A stretch of 64,000 nt of DNA from Oscarella lobularis. Lineage: Eukaryota; Porifera; Homoscleromorpha; Homosclerophorida; Oscarellidae. The notes under the pieces were generated by a model, which saw only the letters and a list, made by a program, of their open reading frames with translations, did not search any database and was not told the origin of the DNA. The position numbers and the translations under genes are program-made. The number at the start of each line of letters is the position of its first letter. Within the stretch, counting starts at the first letter, position 1. Positions 22,115-37,100 of this stretch are shown here, piece after piece. The stretch spans positions 1,426,001 through 1,490,000 of the forward strand of contig NC_089190.1 in assembly GCF_947507565.1 (NCBI RefSeq), written 5' to 3'.

Positions 22115-25100
22115 TTACCAGATTTCCTTGAATTGCTCCGGCGAAATTCTTACGGTTAGTTGAGAGTGTCTGTGAAGCGTTCGTGCGTAGTTGATGTGCT
22201 GGGTGACCTGCGGACATTCGGAGCGTCACGTTGGAAAGGAGAAAGCGGCTCGGAACAGTACCTTCTTTGCTATCTTGAGCGATTCGCAACGAATCTGTTT
22301 CCTTCGCCAGCCCTTTTCTTGGTCTAGTACCGTCAGTTGAATATATGCTTTGGTTTTATTTCCTTCTGCGAGAAAAAAATTCGACTTTGCCCATCGCGAG
22401 ACCGATTCCGTACCTGTCTTCTCTTCCGCTTCGCATCGATTGACGTTCGAAACTTTGGCGCGAACGATGAGGTGATCCGTTCGCTTTCCGAAAACGAATA
22501 GCTCCTCGGATGACACTATGATGCACATCTTCTCCATTCCGAAACTCAGTCCCTCGTACGCAACTAATCTGCAAGACAAACGTGCGTAGAAACGACGCTA
22601 AAGAGCCTCGCTGTCTTCTCCTACAGTTCGCTTGAATCGCCCCCGTTCAGTTGAAGAAGAAATTCCCATCCTTGAGCCATCGCTGGAGAGTAGGGAGGCA
22701 ATACACCGCCCAAGCCAATGCAATAGCGTGGCCGTCGAATCGACGCCGGTTTTTCTGCCTTACTACTCGTCGTGCCTACACTCACAGCGGCAGCCGTGCT
22801 TGCAGCTAAGTCCAACACGCCGCCCACGGGCTTTGCCACAGTCCCCACGACGCCCTTCACTAGACCACTGAAGAATCCCTAAAACAAATCCATGCGGAAA
22901 AATATTCAAGTGGTCGCATAAAATTTCTGACCGTAACTCCTTTATTTACAGCTCCTTCAGCTGTTCGCGTAAACACGCTTGTCAAGCCTCCAACTATGCC
23001 GTGTCCGAGGCCTTGTATTCCAGCGACAAGATGCTCGCCGCTCGTTCTAGCAGTATCTTTAATTTGCGCTCTTTCTGCGCTGTATTCGTCGTCCATAGAT
23101 GCGACATCGAATGCACTCGAGACGGTACTAGTTATCTAATAAACCAAAAGATAAAAGAAAAGAAAGGCGTCGTTTTGATTATACGCGGGTATACTTTAGA
23201 AGCCGAATCCAAAACCCCATGAGTCACATTTTTTGCGAAGCCAATGACGTTGCCACGAGTCAAATTGTCAACTCCTGATGCAACGTCATTTAGTAGACCA
23301 AAGGGATTTCCTAGCATGTCAACTGATCCTAAAATACGTGCTGCTTGACTCGAAAATTGCTAAGAAAAACAAATCATTCAGCCTCGCTGCGACGTCTCAA
23401 CAACGAACCTTTGCGTAAAATTTTCGAATGATGTCCAGATAGGCACCAAGCGATTCAAACGAATGAGTGCGTTTAAGTGATTCTTGAAGGAGACGTAAAT
23501 TCAGATGTACTATGCAGTTGCGTAACTTACCCAATTTCATGGTGGCGTTTTCAAAATTTATCAGTGTTATTGCCAAGTACTTTTTAACTGCAGCCAAATC
23601 GTCGGGCAGATGCTTGACAGTCAGCACACTCAACGTCAACTTCAACGATTTGATCACGATGTCTCTGCAGTAGTAATGGGTAGCTGGCATAGAAGATGCA
23701 ATGCCAGGGGCACTGAGAACCAAAAACAAACAACGGTGCCTAAGCGTTCGTGTAACAAAATCACTACAACCTTTCGGAAACCGATGAGTGAAGTTGCTGC
23801 TCTTCTTTTGCCTGACTGTCGTCTTTACCGAGTCCGATGAATTGAGCGAATTTGAGTAGAAGCCGTTCGTCAATCTGCAGGCTCATGGGTTTCAGGAAGA
23901 CGTGCAATTCCTGTGTTTTGAACGACGCTTCAAAACAACATTCTAGCACTACGAAAAAATGCACACCTTGAATATTTCTACGCCTGGCTGAGTTGCTCTT
24001 CCTTTGACGACACGCAAGGAAAACGTTGACTTTTCCTTTGATGGCTTAGAAGACGGTGTTCGATAAAGAAGAGGCGATAGTGGACGATTTGTAACCAGCT
24101 GATTGTCAATCTAAACAGAGTTCAATAGCGTGCATAGATAATTCACTGGAGCGCAAAAAATTGCCTGAACGTGCTGCACGACTACTTCCAATGATTGCTC
24201 GCCTTTCAGATAGAGGTAGTTCGTCTAAATGCACTGTGGTTAACAGATGTTGATGTCGAGTGTATCTCGCTCTACTTCGAATCCGGTCAGAGTCACGTAA
24301 GCGATCTCTTCAGGAATGGAATTAATGACTGACAAACCAAGTCCACTTTCCAAATTGACTATAAACTGAGAACGAAAACGTGGCGATCGGCAAAGTCGAC
24401 TTACTCGATTAATAATCATAAATAACTAAACCTGGAAACTTGATTGCGGAAATATCAGCTCGGCGTCAGTGCTCGATTCTATTTGGCTGTCAAGAGAACG
24501 AGAAGAGAGTCGTTTCGGAAGAGAAACAGACGTTCGATGAGGCATCTAAAAGATGTACGTCACCAAGGCTTCACAACTCAATATCGACGACCGCATACCT
24601 TGTCTTGGATCTTGACAACGCGAATAGGACCCTCAGCCACGACTCTAAGAAGAACAATACTCGCACCACCGTTAGTCTCCACCCTTCGTTTTCTTACTGA
24701 ACTGACAGAGCACCGGTCCCGTCTTTCTGTTTTATTAGGCAAAGCACCTGCTCAGGCGGCGGCTTTTCTCCACCGATGCTACTCCCAGGACCCAACACAG
24801 CGTCACAACCTAACAAAAAGTCGCAAAGAGCAAAGAAACCGTGTACTTACTGACCATCTGTAAGATAGCCAGAAGGCTGAACGTAGGCACTTAGAAGATG
24901 ACTGGGATGAAGTCGTCCATCCTGCAGGAAACATTGTCAAAAACTAACTCAGTTGCAGACGACGTTCTCACTGCGTCGAACTTCCACGTTTGGGTCGAAA
25001 CTCTTTTCTCGTCGAGCCGACGTATGATTAGCGGAATATTCGACTTGCCCGCTTTTTCGTCGGTCACATCCAAAACCATCGTAGTTTGCGATCGAGACGA

Positions 25101-28100
25101 CGAGCTATCCGTCATTCTTGCCGATCCCATGTGTTCCAAGTTTCCGGCCGCCGTCATTCGCCACAGTTGCGACGCCCGATTCGCTTTGCGTCGCCTAAAT
25201 AGCACGGCCTTTCCTTGAGGAACGTCCAACACTAGCTCGTCAGTCGACGACTGAGTCAAATGACGCTGAGTGGCTCCAAGAGAGTGACCGCCGAATTTAG
25301 ACGAACTGGGTAAAAGAAACGAATATAGAAAGTTGATTGGAGTCAATGGAAATCCCATACGAATGCACAGTGCTTTTCACTGCTATGTAGACGTAATTCC
25401 TGTACGTGAGCGGCTCCTTTTCGCCGTACGTGTCAATGTTGTACGTCCGTTCTTTCCCGTCAGCGACAGATAAGCACAGTTTTCCCGGAAGAATGGTGTC
25501 ATCCCAAGCATAGGGAACTTTAAACAAAAGAAATAAATCATAAATAAAAAATGTAGTCTTCTACAATGCACCAGTTTGGGACGGCTTAATTTCGCGACGA
25601 AGACTGACGTCGGACGTCTGCTTCTGATAAAACGCGACAGGTATTGACTATACGAGAAGAGGTGCCTGGTACAGACCGATTGCATCAGAACAGACAACTA
25701 ACCTTTGATAAATTCTCAATTTTGAAAGGCGGAGGAGTTTGCCCGGTGCCAGAAATAACGACGTGATAGGTGGCGTCCTTAAGAGTGACCTCTACTCGAA
25801 CGAAGTAAGACATGTCGGAGGCTCCCCTGCGTATTTGATAAAGTATAAAAGACGACTTGCTATGCACTTCAACGCAACCTCATAATAACGTGAAACGAGC
25901 CGTCTTGAGTGATGTGAAATCCAGATGACCACCGACAGTGCGGTATTTCTTCGATCCTTAGAGAGCAAAAAATCAAGAAAAGATTTGCGAATGGTGTACT
26001 ATAAGCAAGCTCTACCGAATACACAACAGTTGATCCAAATCAACGCGACTCCAACTGTAGCTCGTCACCGAATTAGGCATGGCCACAGCAGGAGACGATG
26101 ACATCTAAGCAATCGTACGTTTACGTTCTGACTCTTTATCAGCGGAATAGATTTACCTGGTCGATTTCGTGTCTCTGAGCGTACGCCAAATTATGGCACG
26201 AGCGATTCAGCAAAAGAAAGCGCGTCACGAACGTAACGATTATGGTGTCGCGATAAACGCCAGAGCCATTTCGAGCCATGTAGCCTATTTCATAGACTCT
26301 GCGGAGATGCAGAGTGAGCAAGTGTACCGAATAAGGAGAATAGACTTACGCATCGGGTCTACCATAACCCTGTGAAACGTGAGCCTGAACAAATCCTCCC
26401 TCGCTCGTCGTAAGAGAAAATCCTCGACTCCTACACACAGGTAAGAACGTTTCGTTTCCATTTTGAGTCTTGAGTTTAAACTCGTCGTGTGGGCTTTACC
26501 ACAACGGCTGTCCGTCTTTCAGACTTGGACTGGCTCCGAGCCTTAGAGAGCACCTGAATCCACAAATAAAAAACGGAAAGACAAGCACCCCAACGAGCCA
26601 AGTCATACCTTTTACGTAAGTCTGGATTAGACAAGGAGAACAGAAGTGGCACCATACTCCTCGCCATTTCGTGTTCGGTGCCTTGTCCCGCTGATTCGGT
26701 CGTCGAGCCGTCTTGTCGAAAAACCAAGGGCAATCCCGTCTTATTCACTAGCCAAAATTGGCATACGATATAGACCTAGAGAAAAGGCGAGTCCAATGAA
26801 ACTTTTACAACTTCTACAAATTTATACGATGAGCGCTGTTCCGGATACGTGCGTCTTAGCAAACAGCCACAGCTCTCTGCTGTTTCCGTCCCACAGACTC
26901 AGCTTGACGAAGACGTCGTTCACCAGCGGAACAGTGACCTCTTCGGACTGAACGAAGGGATCGACGCTCACAGACAAACGGACGTCGCGGTCGGGATTGA
27001 CGGAGTAGAGCGATGCGTGCTTTCCGGCTCTGACCGATCGAACTTCCACGGGCAAGTCTTTTGTTGACACTTGCAGTTGCATATCGACTGGAAGCAAATT
27101 GTGAACGACGATAGGAGGCAAGAAGTCGATTGTGTGCCCCGTCGCGGCGACCGAGCGAGCCAGTCCGTCGCGTGAAGTCGTGCAGCAAAGTCTGCATAGA
27201 TAATAATAACAAGAGTCGACTAATAAGCTGACAATTGATTCACCTGAAAAGATTTTTTTCGTTTCCTATTTCAGGGCATTGAAGCGTTTTGTGTCTTTGG
27301 TCTGGCGTAATGACGCGTTTCCAGCTGAGAGTGGAATCCGAAAATGCGTATCCCATGCCAAAGGGTCGAACGCGTATCTCTCTCGTCGCCAAATGTAGTG
27401 GAATCGACGCGTGGCTCGCTGGCTCAACAGACGGGAGGTTGACTATATTATCATTAGGTCAAGCAGAGCGCGGCGATTTATGGCGATCAGTGTACCTCCT
27501 TCTGATTCAGAGTCTGGGCGAAGTGCTATCAGTTCGAGTGGAATTTCGAGTTTGTTTCGTACGACCAACGCTGAACGAACGTTGATGACTTTCACTGATT
27601 TAATGACGGAAATGGCAAAGACAACGTGGACGGGCTGATTGTCTCGATCCTACAGTGACCGAAGAATATGAGACCATACCAAAAAAACTCCATACATATT
27701 GCCTGACCGTAAACGATTCGGCATCGACGGCACTTTCTGACTCCTGCAAAGGTTTGACGTGCCGAAAAAAGATCCCCACCTTGTCAACCCAAACAGGAGG
27801 AGATATTTGCCGCCATCCGTCGACTTTCACTTCAAGCTGGTGAAGAACTGAACTCTAAATAGAAGAAATGTTTCTATATGGAGATAAGCAAAGAGCTTTT
27901 AGTCTCACTCGTTGGTATCGTCGCTTTGAATGCGTCTCGTACGCAAAATAGCATTCGTCACCCGGCACCACGGCACGCCATTGAGACGTCGTAACCGAGC
28001 CCAAACTCTCTTTCGACGAAGAAGAAGAAAAAGAGGAGGATTCCAATCGAGAGTCGACTCTCGACGGATTGACGATCGACGTAGCGAAGTGAAGCTGGCA

Positions 28101-31100
28101 GCCGGTGTTGTTACGAAGGAGAAACGGTTTGAACGGAATTCGCTTGCGACGCCGCTGCTTTGTCTCGTCCGATTGCCGCGTGAAGCGATCGTACTCCTCG
28201 CCCCAACGACGTCGGGTCGTCTTGATGAGATCGAGCAGAGAACTCGTCAAGTTCAATTCTAGTCGTTCGGGTGCTACAGTGCACAAGACATCGTCAGTAT
28301 CCCCTGAAGAATTCTCTATGGAGATACTTATTTACCTTCCACTTTCACAATCTTCCGCTGAGTTGATCCATCTGGTATGACGCTCCAGTTTGTAAAGCAG
28401 CTAAACATGCAATAGAACCAAGACATTTCGCTATTAGGTACGTACCTCCAGGGTTCGAGAAATGGCTCCCATGCGCCCAAGTTTTTGTTGTAGTAGTCCC
28501 CTAGCATCGTCACGGAAAGCTTGCCGCTTCCGCGATTTAGGAGTCTGTAGTAGAAATGCGCTTTTTTCATTGCTACTTCTATAAGAGGAGTGTCGGTCTC
28601 GTCGCAGTCATCGATGAGGGTGAACAGTAGAGACCCGCAACGAATCTAGAAACGAAACTTTTTACAACATTTTGAGCCATATTTCTACGCCCAACTTCAA
28701 TGCCAGCTGCCTCGATTTTGAATCGTTTTTCCGACTCTGATTTTTCGTCATCGACGACATCAACCACTTTGGCTTGTTCGTCGTAAGCGTTGTCGACAAG
28801 CCAATCGGCGGAGGCATTGAAATCTCCTTTCGTTCGAATCAACGCTTCTCGGCAGAGACGCGGAGAGTAGCCAAGCTGCTTGAGCCTCTTCAGCTTGAGA
28901 TCTATACATAGAGCACTGTCAGATGTATTTGCTCAATTCTATGACATTTTCACCGTCAACGTCGTCGTTTTCTTCTTCGTCTTCCGACACGATGTCATTG
29001 GAAAAGATTCCGCGTCCTTCCAGCTGGCTTTTAACGCTAGACGCGATGGCGAGAAAGAGCTCAAGATCGCGGTAGGACAAGCGAATATTGACATTCCGTT
29101 GAAAGAAAATCTAACAAAGAGAAGAATGAAGCTGTGCTACGTAAACAGATACAAACGGTATGAGGTGTAGAGAGAAGTGAGGCCCCCTTTCGCCACGTGG
29201 CTGCTACAAGGTCAAAAACGCGTTGTTTGACCCCTAGAAGATCAAAAAACGCGTTCTTTCGACTAATAGAACCTTTTTAAAAAAGTAAAAACTCGACACC
29301 CGATATCAAACCACACAGAAGACGGTGCTATGGAGGTTTATCCGATATCAGAATGCCTTGCTCTCGTCATTGCTAGGAAGGCAATCCATGCCCTTGTCAA
29401 GTTAGTATATTATCGGTAAACATAAATGAAGGGGTGGGTTAGACAGAACGGGTAAGGGCAGACTATTACGACCAACGAAAATGTAAAAGAGGGAAGGGGT
29501 ATGTGTGAGACGAAGTTAGATGCAGTTAGTGAAGGTCACTGCCAAAGCACCGAATATCGGTGTTGGCGGGAAGTGACGAATCAAGTGAGGAAATTGACCA
29601 GCCACCGGGCTATAATGGTCACACCTTGGGGAGAGTTACCTGCTCCCTTCTATCCTAGCTCTGAGAACTCTGATTGTTGATGTACGAGCTGGGTATATAT
29701 ACTCGAGAGGGCGGGGCTTCGTTCGCACAGCAGCTTTACAGCACGAAAACGCGCGTCGTTTCGACTAGAGAATCAGTGCGAATCGACTGAAAATTCGATT
29801 CTGCTACCGTTTCGAGCAAAATTTCGCCGCGATTCGGTTTCTGTACGCGAGAAAACGGTGAACGGAGGAGGAGCTAACAGAAAATGACATCATTGTATGA
29901 CATCATTGTCTGATGTAAGAGGATACGCAATACGCTACGAAACGCGTACTAAGACTCCTAACTACAAGCAAAAGCACGAAATCGGTTACGGAGAGAATTC
30001 TACTTCGTTCTAGAATCGGTCGGTTGCTATTCGGACGCGAAAAGCGAACGTAAACGTGCAGTGACGTTGTGCTTGGTCAGCAAAAGTCAAGCAAGATGTC
30101 TGCCGGCTCTCGAACAAACTGAGCGAACGTTGGCGAGCAATCTTTAGCGTTTCTCTGACTCTTAGCAAGCCTTTGACTACACTATATGCTCGCATTTGCG
30201 AACCGAACGACGAGCGAGAGAATCGCTCTCAAACGCACGGCAATATGGCCGCCGCTTTCACCGAGCAGATCTCTTTGCTCGTCGTTTCACTGCAGAAACA
30301 CGAACGAGGGGGTTGGTAGAAAAATCGGAGAGACGCGAGACACCCATTATATCAGTAGACGTCTCTTAGGAGAGTACTCTCGTAGACCAATCGTTCTCTA
30401 CCTACGACGTTTAGTCGGCTGTTGTAGGGAGAGGGGGGAGGGAGAGAGAGAGACAAACTATGTCTAGACTTCGGGGCCAAAGGTGCCTTAATTAATTAAT
30501 TAAAACGCTTGAACTGTACCTCTAAATCCGGTAATGATTCGTCGCTCCCTTGCTTCGCCTGCTTGCTTGGCTCGAGACTGATGGCGAGTTCAGCCGGATC
30601 AATGATAGAGAGTGCAGTATCGTCTTCATTTCCTAAGCAGCACGAAAACAATTCGATGTCCGACAGAGTCATCGACAAGCCTCGCTTCGTAGTTTCCAAA
30701 ACGTTTGACGTCATTACCAGCGTCCACTTCAGAAAGAACACTCGCCGTTTTCGTTAGGCTCTCAAACAGATATCTTACCTTCAGTATAATAGCGTTGCAA
30801 TCTCTCTCATTCGCATTCTGAACGACAACAAAGTCCGTTCGAGTGACACTCATGCTAATATCCAACGGTTTCTTGGGCTTTTCGACGACAGTCACTACTG
30901 GGCGATCTTCTTTCGCCGCAGCCTGATAGTCTACTTCATCAACGTCGACGTCGTCCCTCGTGCGCTCGCTCGGCTTCTCCAGCAAGAAATCCTTAACGGC
31001 GAGCAGCCAGTCAACGATGACGTACAGTCGAGCTCGGTGCAAAACGATCGTCGCCTTGTCGCGTTTCTCAGACATCGAGAACGATATTTCCAACTGAGGA

Positions 31101-34100
31101 GTCGAGCTCGAACCCGTCGGATCGTTGGGGCTGAGAATTTCCGTGAACACGTTCGCCGTAGACGCCGTCTCGACGGATCCCACTTGACGTACGTCGTTCG
31201 CAGTGAGCGCCATTGACGACAAATTGACAGTTTTGGATTGATTGGAATGCGTTTTGACGTGCAATTGGGATCGTTCGAGGTTGAATTGAGCGAGCGAGAC
31301 GCGAGCGGATTCCGAACCGAGAAGGGCGAGCTCGTGCGTGACGACGAGCTCGACACTGACATTCACTAGAGTCATCGTCAAATCGACGACGACCCAACTG
31401 CCGTCAAAGCTCGGCTAAATAGATCGAAGCTCAAAAAGAATAACGGATATTGAATGGGGGTCATCTGACCTGCAAAATAGGATCGACAACGATACCCTCT
31501 GGCCGTTTGAATTCGGACACGGGTTCGCCAATATTGTGATCAAGCATATCCTTTATGAGATCGTACTGCCACTTGTCGACAAGAAAGTGCACAGTGGATA
31601 GCTGTCCGTCAATAAGAAACTCTGGTGCTATAACATAAAAAAACAACTACACGTAGAATTTCTTATTTCTTGACTACGACTTTTCGTACCGTTCTTGCTT
31701 AGATCCTTGCAAAGATTTCGTTCTATCTTTAAATTTAGTTGGCACTTGTCAGCCAATACGCGTCCGCCTCGTTTCTCAAACGCAACCGGCCGACCTTGAC
31801 TCTCGCTCATTTTCCGAGCCGTGAAAACGTTCACGTCTGACAGCGACAAGTCGATGCAGTCCAAGAGACACGGACCCGTAAATCGTCCTCTCATCCACGA
31901 TCGATGCTCTTCGGCGGCGTCAGTTGACGTCAGCGGTACTTCTTCCGTCATCGCATATCCGTACGTCGTAGGCTCGGCCGTCGAAGTCGACCCACCTCGC
32001 TTCGTCGCTTTCGAATTCAACGTCGATTCGTCGTCGGCGAACAGAAATCGATTCGCCGCTTTCAAGTGTCCCAATTCCAAGACGATGACGTCGGTCGACG
32101 AAGAACTGCGAGGAAAGACGATCTCCGGTCGATCGGCCTCGATGTCGAGAGCGATCCTAGGCGATCGAGTGGGACCCTGGTAGTCGAGATTATCATCGGC
32201 GTCGGCTTTCATGCGCTGATACGCGTCCATCGTTTGAACGAAGTGCTCGCAGAAGGCAATCGTTTCCTTGAGAAAGCGCTGCGTATGAACGTATCGCACC
32301 TTGGGCGCTTCGAGCTTGACGCGAATGTCGAAGGATCGCTTGAGATCCCAGTCCGGTTCCGCGTACTTGGTGATGGCGAAAACGAAAGGACGATCCGTCG
32401 TTCCGAAACGCTCGCCGTAGACGACGCCGTTCGGCGACAGGTCGACCAAGCGAGCCGATCGAAGCTGACCGGACAGCTCTTTGTAGCCGTCTCGCATTTT
32501 GACGATCGCGTCGACGCCGGAAATGGCGGCACGGGCGAGCTGGTAGTCGTCTTTGTTCATCGTCAGACTGAGAGAAGCGATGCGAAGGTTGACGTTCGTG
32601 TCGACCGGCTCTTTGGGCTTGCTCGGCGGATGGGACGGCGTCGATTTCTTCTTGACGAAATCGGGGTTGTCCGGCACGCCGATGCCGAAGAAGTCCAATA
32701 GAATCACCCACGTTTGCAGGTTCACGGTCAGTTGTAGCATGTCAAAATCGACGTCAACCATACGGCCAATCTAAAATAAGTAAAAGATCGCTTGTTGATA
32801 GAAGTGGGGCCCACGAGTTTGACTTACGGAATTATAACGTGATTGAAAATCGGGGTCGTCCTTAGTCACTAAAATAGCGTCGATTTTCACTAGATCAAGA
32901 TTTTCCTCCGCCTTTTTCTTATGTACTGGTGATACGGACAGATCGCCCGTCCTGAGAGCGTGGCTCGTGTTGTCGCCTCGAGACGGCGACGAAATTGGCG
33001 ACGACGCGACGGGCAGCGAACGAAAGGGATTTAATATTGGCTTTCCTAACGACTGGAACAAGAGGGGACCGTATCCAGCGTTTCCCTTCACCTTTTGATA
33101 TCTCGACGACATGATGTATCGATTGGGCGTGCCGGCCTCTTGAAGGAGATCTTCGATCATCAGACTGCCGAGCTTCACTTGAAGATTCGTCACGTACGGC
33201 TTAGTCTTGTTGACGGTCAATCCCAAGTTCTCCAACGTAATTTCGACGATGTCCTCTTCGTTCAGTTTTCGCTCGTCGGGCGTGGACGACGAGACGGAGC
33301 CGCGCATGACGAACGTGAGACACGGAATAGAAACAGCGGCGACGAACATTAAGACGTTGTCCGGAGGAGGAGGAGACGGAGGAGACGGCGATAGCTCGGA
33401 ATCATCTCGAGGCGACAACGGCGGCGGCGTGGAATTGACCGGAGTCGCTGGCTCCTTATCCGACTTATCTCCAGTCACAAAATCGAGGGTGATCAGCGCT
33501 TGCTTCATTACCGGCTTAGATAAAGTGATTCGAGGCGACGTCGTCACTTCGCCGAGTACAGAAAGCGGAGGAAGTGCGACGTTCGACGAAGAGATGACGA
33601 TGTCGTCGACGTCGTCTAAGGGCGAAATTCCTTCGTCCATTGCGAAAATTTCCCCGCCCGATGACCTCTCCACTAGAGGACGATCGATTGTGAGTTTGAG
33701 ACTCGTTTTGTCGAGTATGGCCGGACTCTGTTCCGTGTCCATACCCATTGCCGTCTTCATCGATCCCTGCTCGTCCGCCGTCTCGTCGAGAGTGCATCGA
33801 AAGAGACGCATCTCCGTCAGTTGACACACGAGCCGATCGACGAAGTAGCCGTTCTCGTCGCTCCTAACGTAGTCGTTCGAAGCGGAAATGTGACCGAGAT
33901 AGGCGACAAACATATCGCGACTGTCGAGAGCCTTGGGCAAATAAACGACGGGACTCTTCATGTCAAAATCGAGATAGACCTTCGAAGGAAATCCTGACGA
34001 AGACTCGGACGGCCGCCCGTCGACGACGTCCTCCTCCTCCATTTCCACGGGCCCCCCGAAGGATTTCGATAAGTACACCATGCTCTCTTTGAGCGTTTCT

Positions 34101-37100
34101 TTTTGTCCGACGATTCCTTTGGCAACGCCGGCGGCCGCCGTGCTCAGCGACACCGCCGCTTGATCGGTGAAGTGATGAAAATCCGACGCGCACAGTTGAA
34201 GTTCGTTGAGAAACGGACGCGTGTGAAGATAGTGCATGGAAGCGAGTCGAGCCTTTACTTTGATCAATCCCGTTGTTTGATTGTCACCGGCCGGCTCGCT
34301 CGTCACCTCGAAGGATAAAGCTCGATCCGGAACGTCCACCGTTCCGTCGACATCCGCGGCGTCGCCGCCGCCGTCGTCATCCGGAGACGGCACGATGCCG
34401 ATGCGAAATATTTCCTTGTGCAGTCGGCCCTCGGGGACGTCGTTGAGGACTTGAACGCCGGTCAACGATCCGCTGACGTCGATGGAGCGACTCAGCGAGG
34501 CGCTGAGAAACAATTCGTGGAGCTGAATCGAGGCGACTTTGCGACCGATCGGAGTGCCCAACGAGCGACTTCCGACGCGATTCTCGTCGCGAACCAGTAG
34601 TATGCTCAAGCAAAAGAACTCCGCCGCGACTTCCGTCTTCACATTCTCTAAATTCTGAAAGCGGAGCTAAATGCGTCAAATCGTCTAAGGAAGAACTAGT
34701 TTTTCTACCTCGTTTCCTAGGTTTGCCTCTCTTGCAGCGACATCTTCAATCGTCCCACGGCGAGCCGGCCCTTCGTCGTTTTTCTCGTCGGGAAACGCTC
34801 GCTCGAAGAAACTCTTCAGCTCTACGACGGTTTCCTGATTGGCTGCGCAAACGATACTGCCTCAAACAAAACAAAACTATAATGAATAAAGTTGTACCGG
34901 TGACGTGAAGCGATTTAAACTTCAGGTCGATCGTACGACGCTTTCCCGATCCGGGAAGAACGACATCGTCCGGACAGTCGTCGGTGACTTGCATGAAATC
35001 TATAGTGAGAAGAGCGTCGGAGCTTTCTTCCTCGAAATCGTCGACGACCTGGGGCTCCGTCTCGCCCCAGGCAATTGTCTCTTGAACGGGACTCTGGGCT
35101 TCGACTACAAGAGTCCGAATCGAATCCAAGTGATCGGGATCGATGTCCTTTCGTGATCTGATGAGAAGTTCGTAGTCGCGACCGAACGTCTGGAGAGCGT
35201 CGACCATGACTAGATCCTGAAGGACGGCGCGCACGCGAACGTCATAGGGTCTCTGAACGAAGCTGACGCGTAGTCCGGCAAAACGTAGCTCGGAAATTAG
35301 GCGATCTACGTAGGAAGCGCTAAGACATATCAGTAGTAATAAGACATTTTCTTTACTTCGACTCTTTATTCCCAAGGTGACTTCTCCAACGGAAAATCGG
35401 GCGACCAATTGTCGTAATTCTACGAAAGCGTCCACGGGTTTCGTCGAATCAGAGATGCCTACACTGCTACTGGTGCTAAGTTAGTAAGACGTCTACATAG
35501 ACGAAGTGTCACAACCTTGTTCTGCTCTCAACTATGGCATTTGGATGGAGACTGTAAAAGGTTTCGTTTTCGTCGTCTAGATCTTCTGCAGCCCACTGAC
35601 TAACGTTCAGTGAGCCAGGAAGAGGAGATAAATCATCGTCATCTGAAAATATTTTTCACAGACGTAAAGAAGAAGGAAATTAAATACCGTATCTACTGTT
35701 GCTGGGCATTTTTCTTTCGTCTTGTTCGTCTTCAACCGACGACTTGTTCAAATTTTTTAGACAAGACGCCAAAGCTTGGAGCTGCGCGAGAAATTTGAAA
35801 GCGTTAAAGCGGCTCTGCTTTTCTGGAGACTGATTTGGTGACGTACCTTGCCCTCGTCTACCTGAATAGCTAAATTGGGAAGATTTCCGTATACAGACGC
35901 GTTGGGAATTTTCGAATCTCTTTTGTGTATGAGATATCTAGAATCGACGGTCAACTGAATTCGTTCTCGTCGCTACACCTGCCTTTCGAACTCGAGAGAT
36001 ATCGTGAATTTCTCTACAACGTGCAGGTCCCCTCTACCCAAGGTGTGGGCCCCCTTCCAGTCTTCGCCTTTGCAACCGACAAGAATTTGAAGATCAGCTG
36101 CCTCGATTTTGTACCTCAAATCGCTAAATATTCAAAGAACAACGACTTTTAGGGGGTCGCTTCTTACCTCTCATAGAGTCGTTTGGGCTTCCGAAGCTGA
36201 CTGGCTACACCGTCAAGCAAATCAACGGAGCTTCCATCAGGAGATTCGTCAGTTTCTCTTTCACAGGGAGGAGTCGAGGGTGGTGTCTCGAACTCGTCTA
36301 TGACGGCCTTAGACATCGACTTCTATGGGTTACGTATATACATACCATCAGATTCCTCTTCTTCTGCAGGTAGAATTCGTTCTGGAACCGACGAAAGTGC
36401 TTTCGAAAGGTCAACGGACCTCTGAGGAAGATTCCAGACGGAGAAATGACCCAAATCCAACACAACCTATTGATAGCGAACGCACTAAAAGTCCTAGTCT
36501 CGCTAAAGCGAACATACAACTCACCATTTTCTGTTTGCTGTCTGTAAAATCCTCCGGAAAGATAATATGCGGAGCGGCAATATTAAGACTTATTTCCCAC
36601 AGCTTGCTCCTTTTCGCCTCGGCGTGAGTCCACTGATCGAACGTCTGCTTCAATTCGGCTTTCGTGTCCGTCTTCAACTGTTCGTATCGCTGGCGAGCGA
36701 TTTTTCTCAGGCGACGCTCAGCACTCGACTCGGACGGTTGAAGGAAGCGCTTGATTTCATCCACTATCGCTCGATTGTAGACGAGATCGAGAGGCAAAGC
36801 GGAAATGGAAATTCGATAGTCGGCGTCGGACTCCGACGGATTCTTCTCGTATGATAGAGTGAAGAACGCGTCTTTGGAATGCGTGCCGTCGTCGCCTTTC
36901 GCCTCCTCGACTGTGTAGAGCCGTTGGAAGTGTCTCGAACTGTGTCGCTGGGGAAAGTTCTTGGACTTCTGCTGAGGAGCGATGAGCTTCGGAAAGAGCG
37001 TGCCTTCCGTTAGGAGATCCAGCTGCTGTATGCTGCCAAGCGATAGACTGACGGCCATCGATCCGTATCGAAGCTTCGTGTCTAAGCTCAGGCCGAGGTC

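Noticed and set aside
29320..29395. GAGGTTTATCCGA followed by ATTGCTA, resembling part of U4 snRNA
   Set aside because: Only about 20 positions match, the Sm site and 3' stem are missing, and it lies inside the dispersed repeat; probably chance.
30496..30540. AATTAATTAATTAA next to the VPS13 repeat copy as an attachment or insertion site
   Set aside because: Similar AT runs occur in several introns here (for example near 5830); no duplication flanks it.
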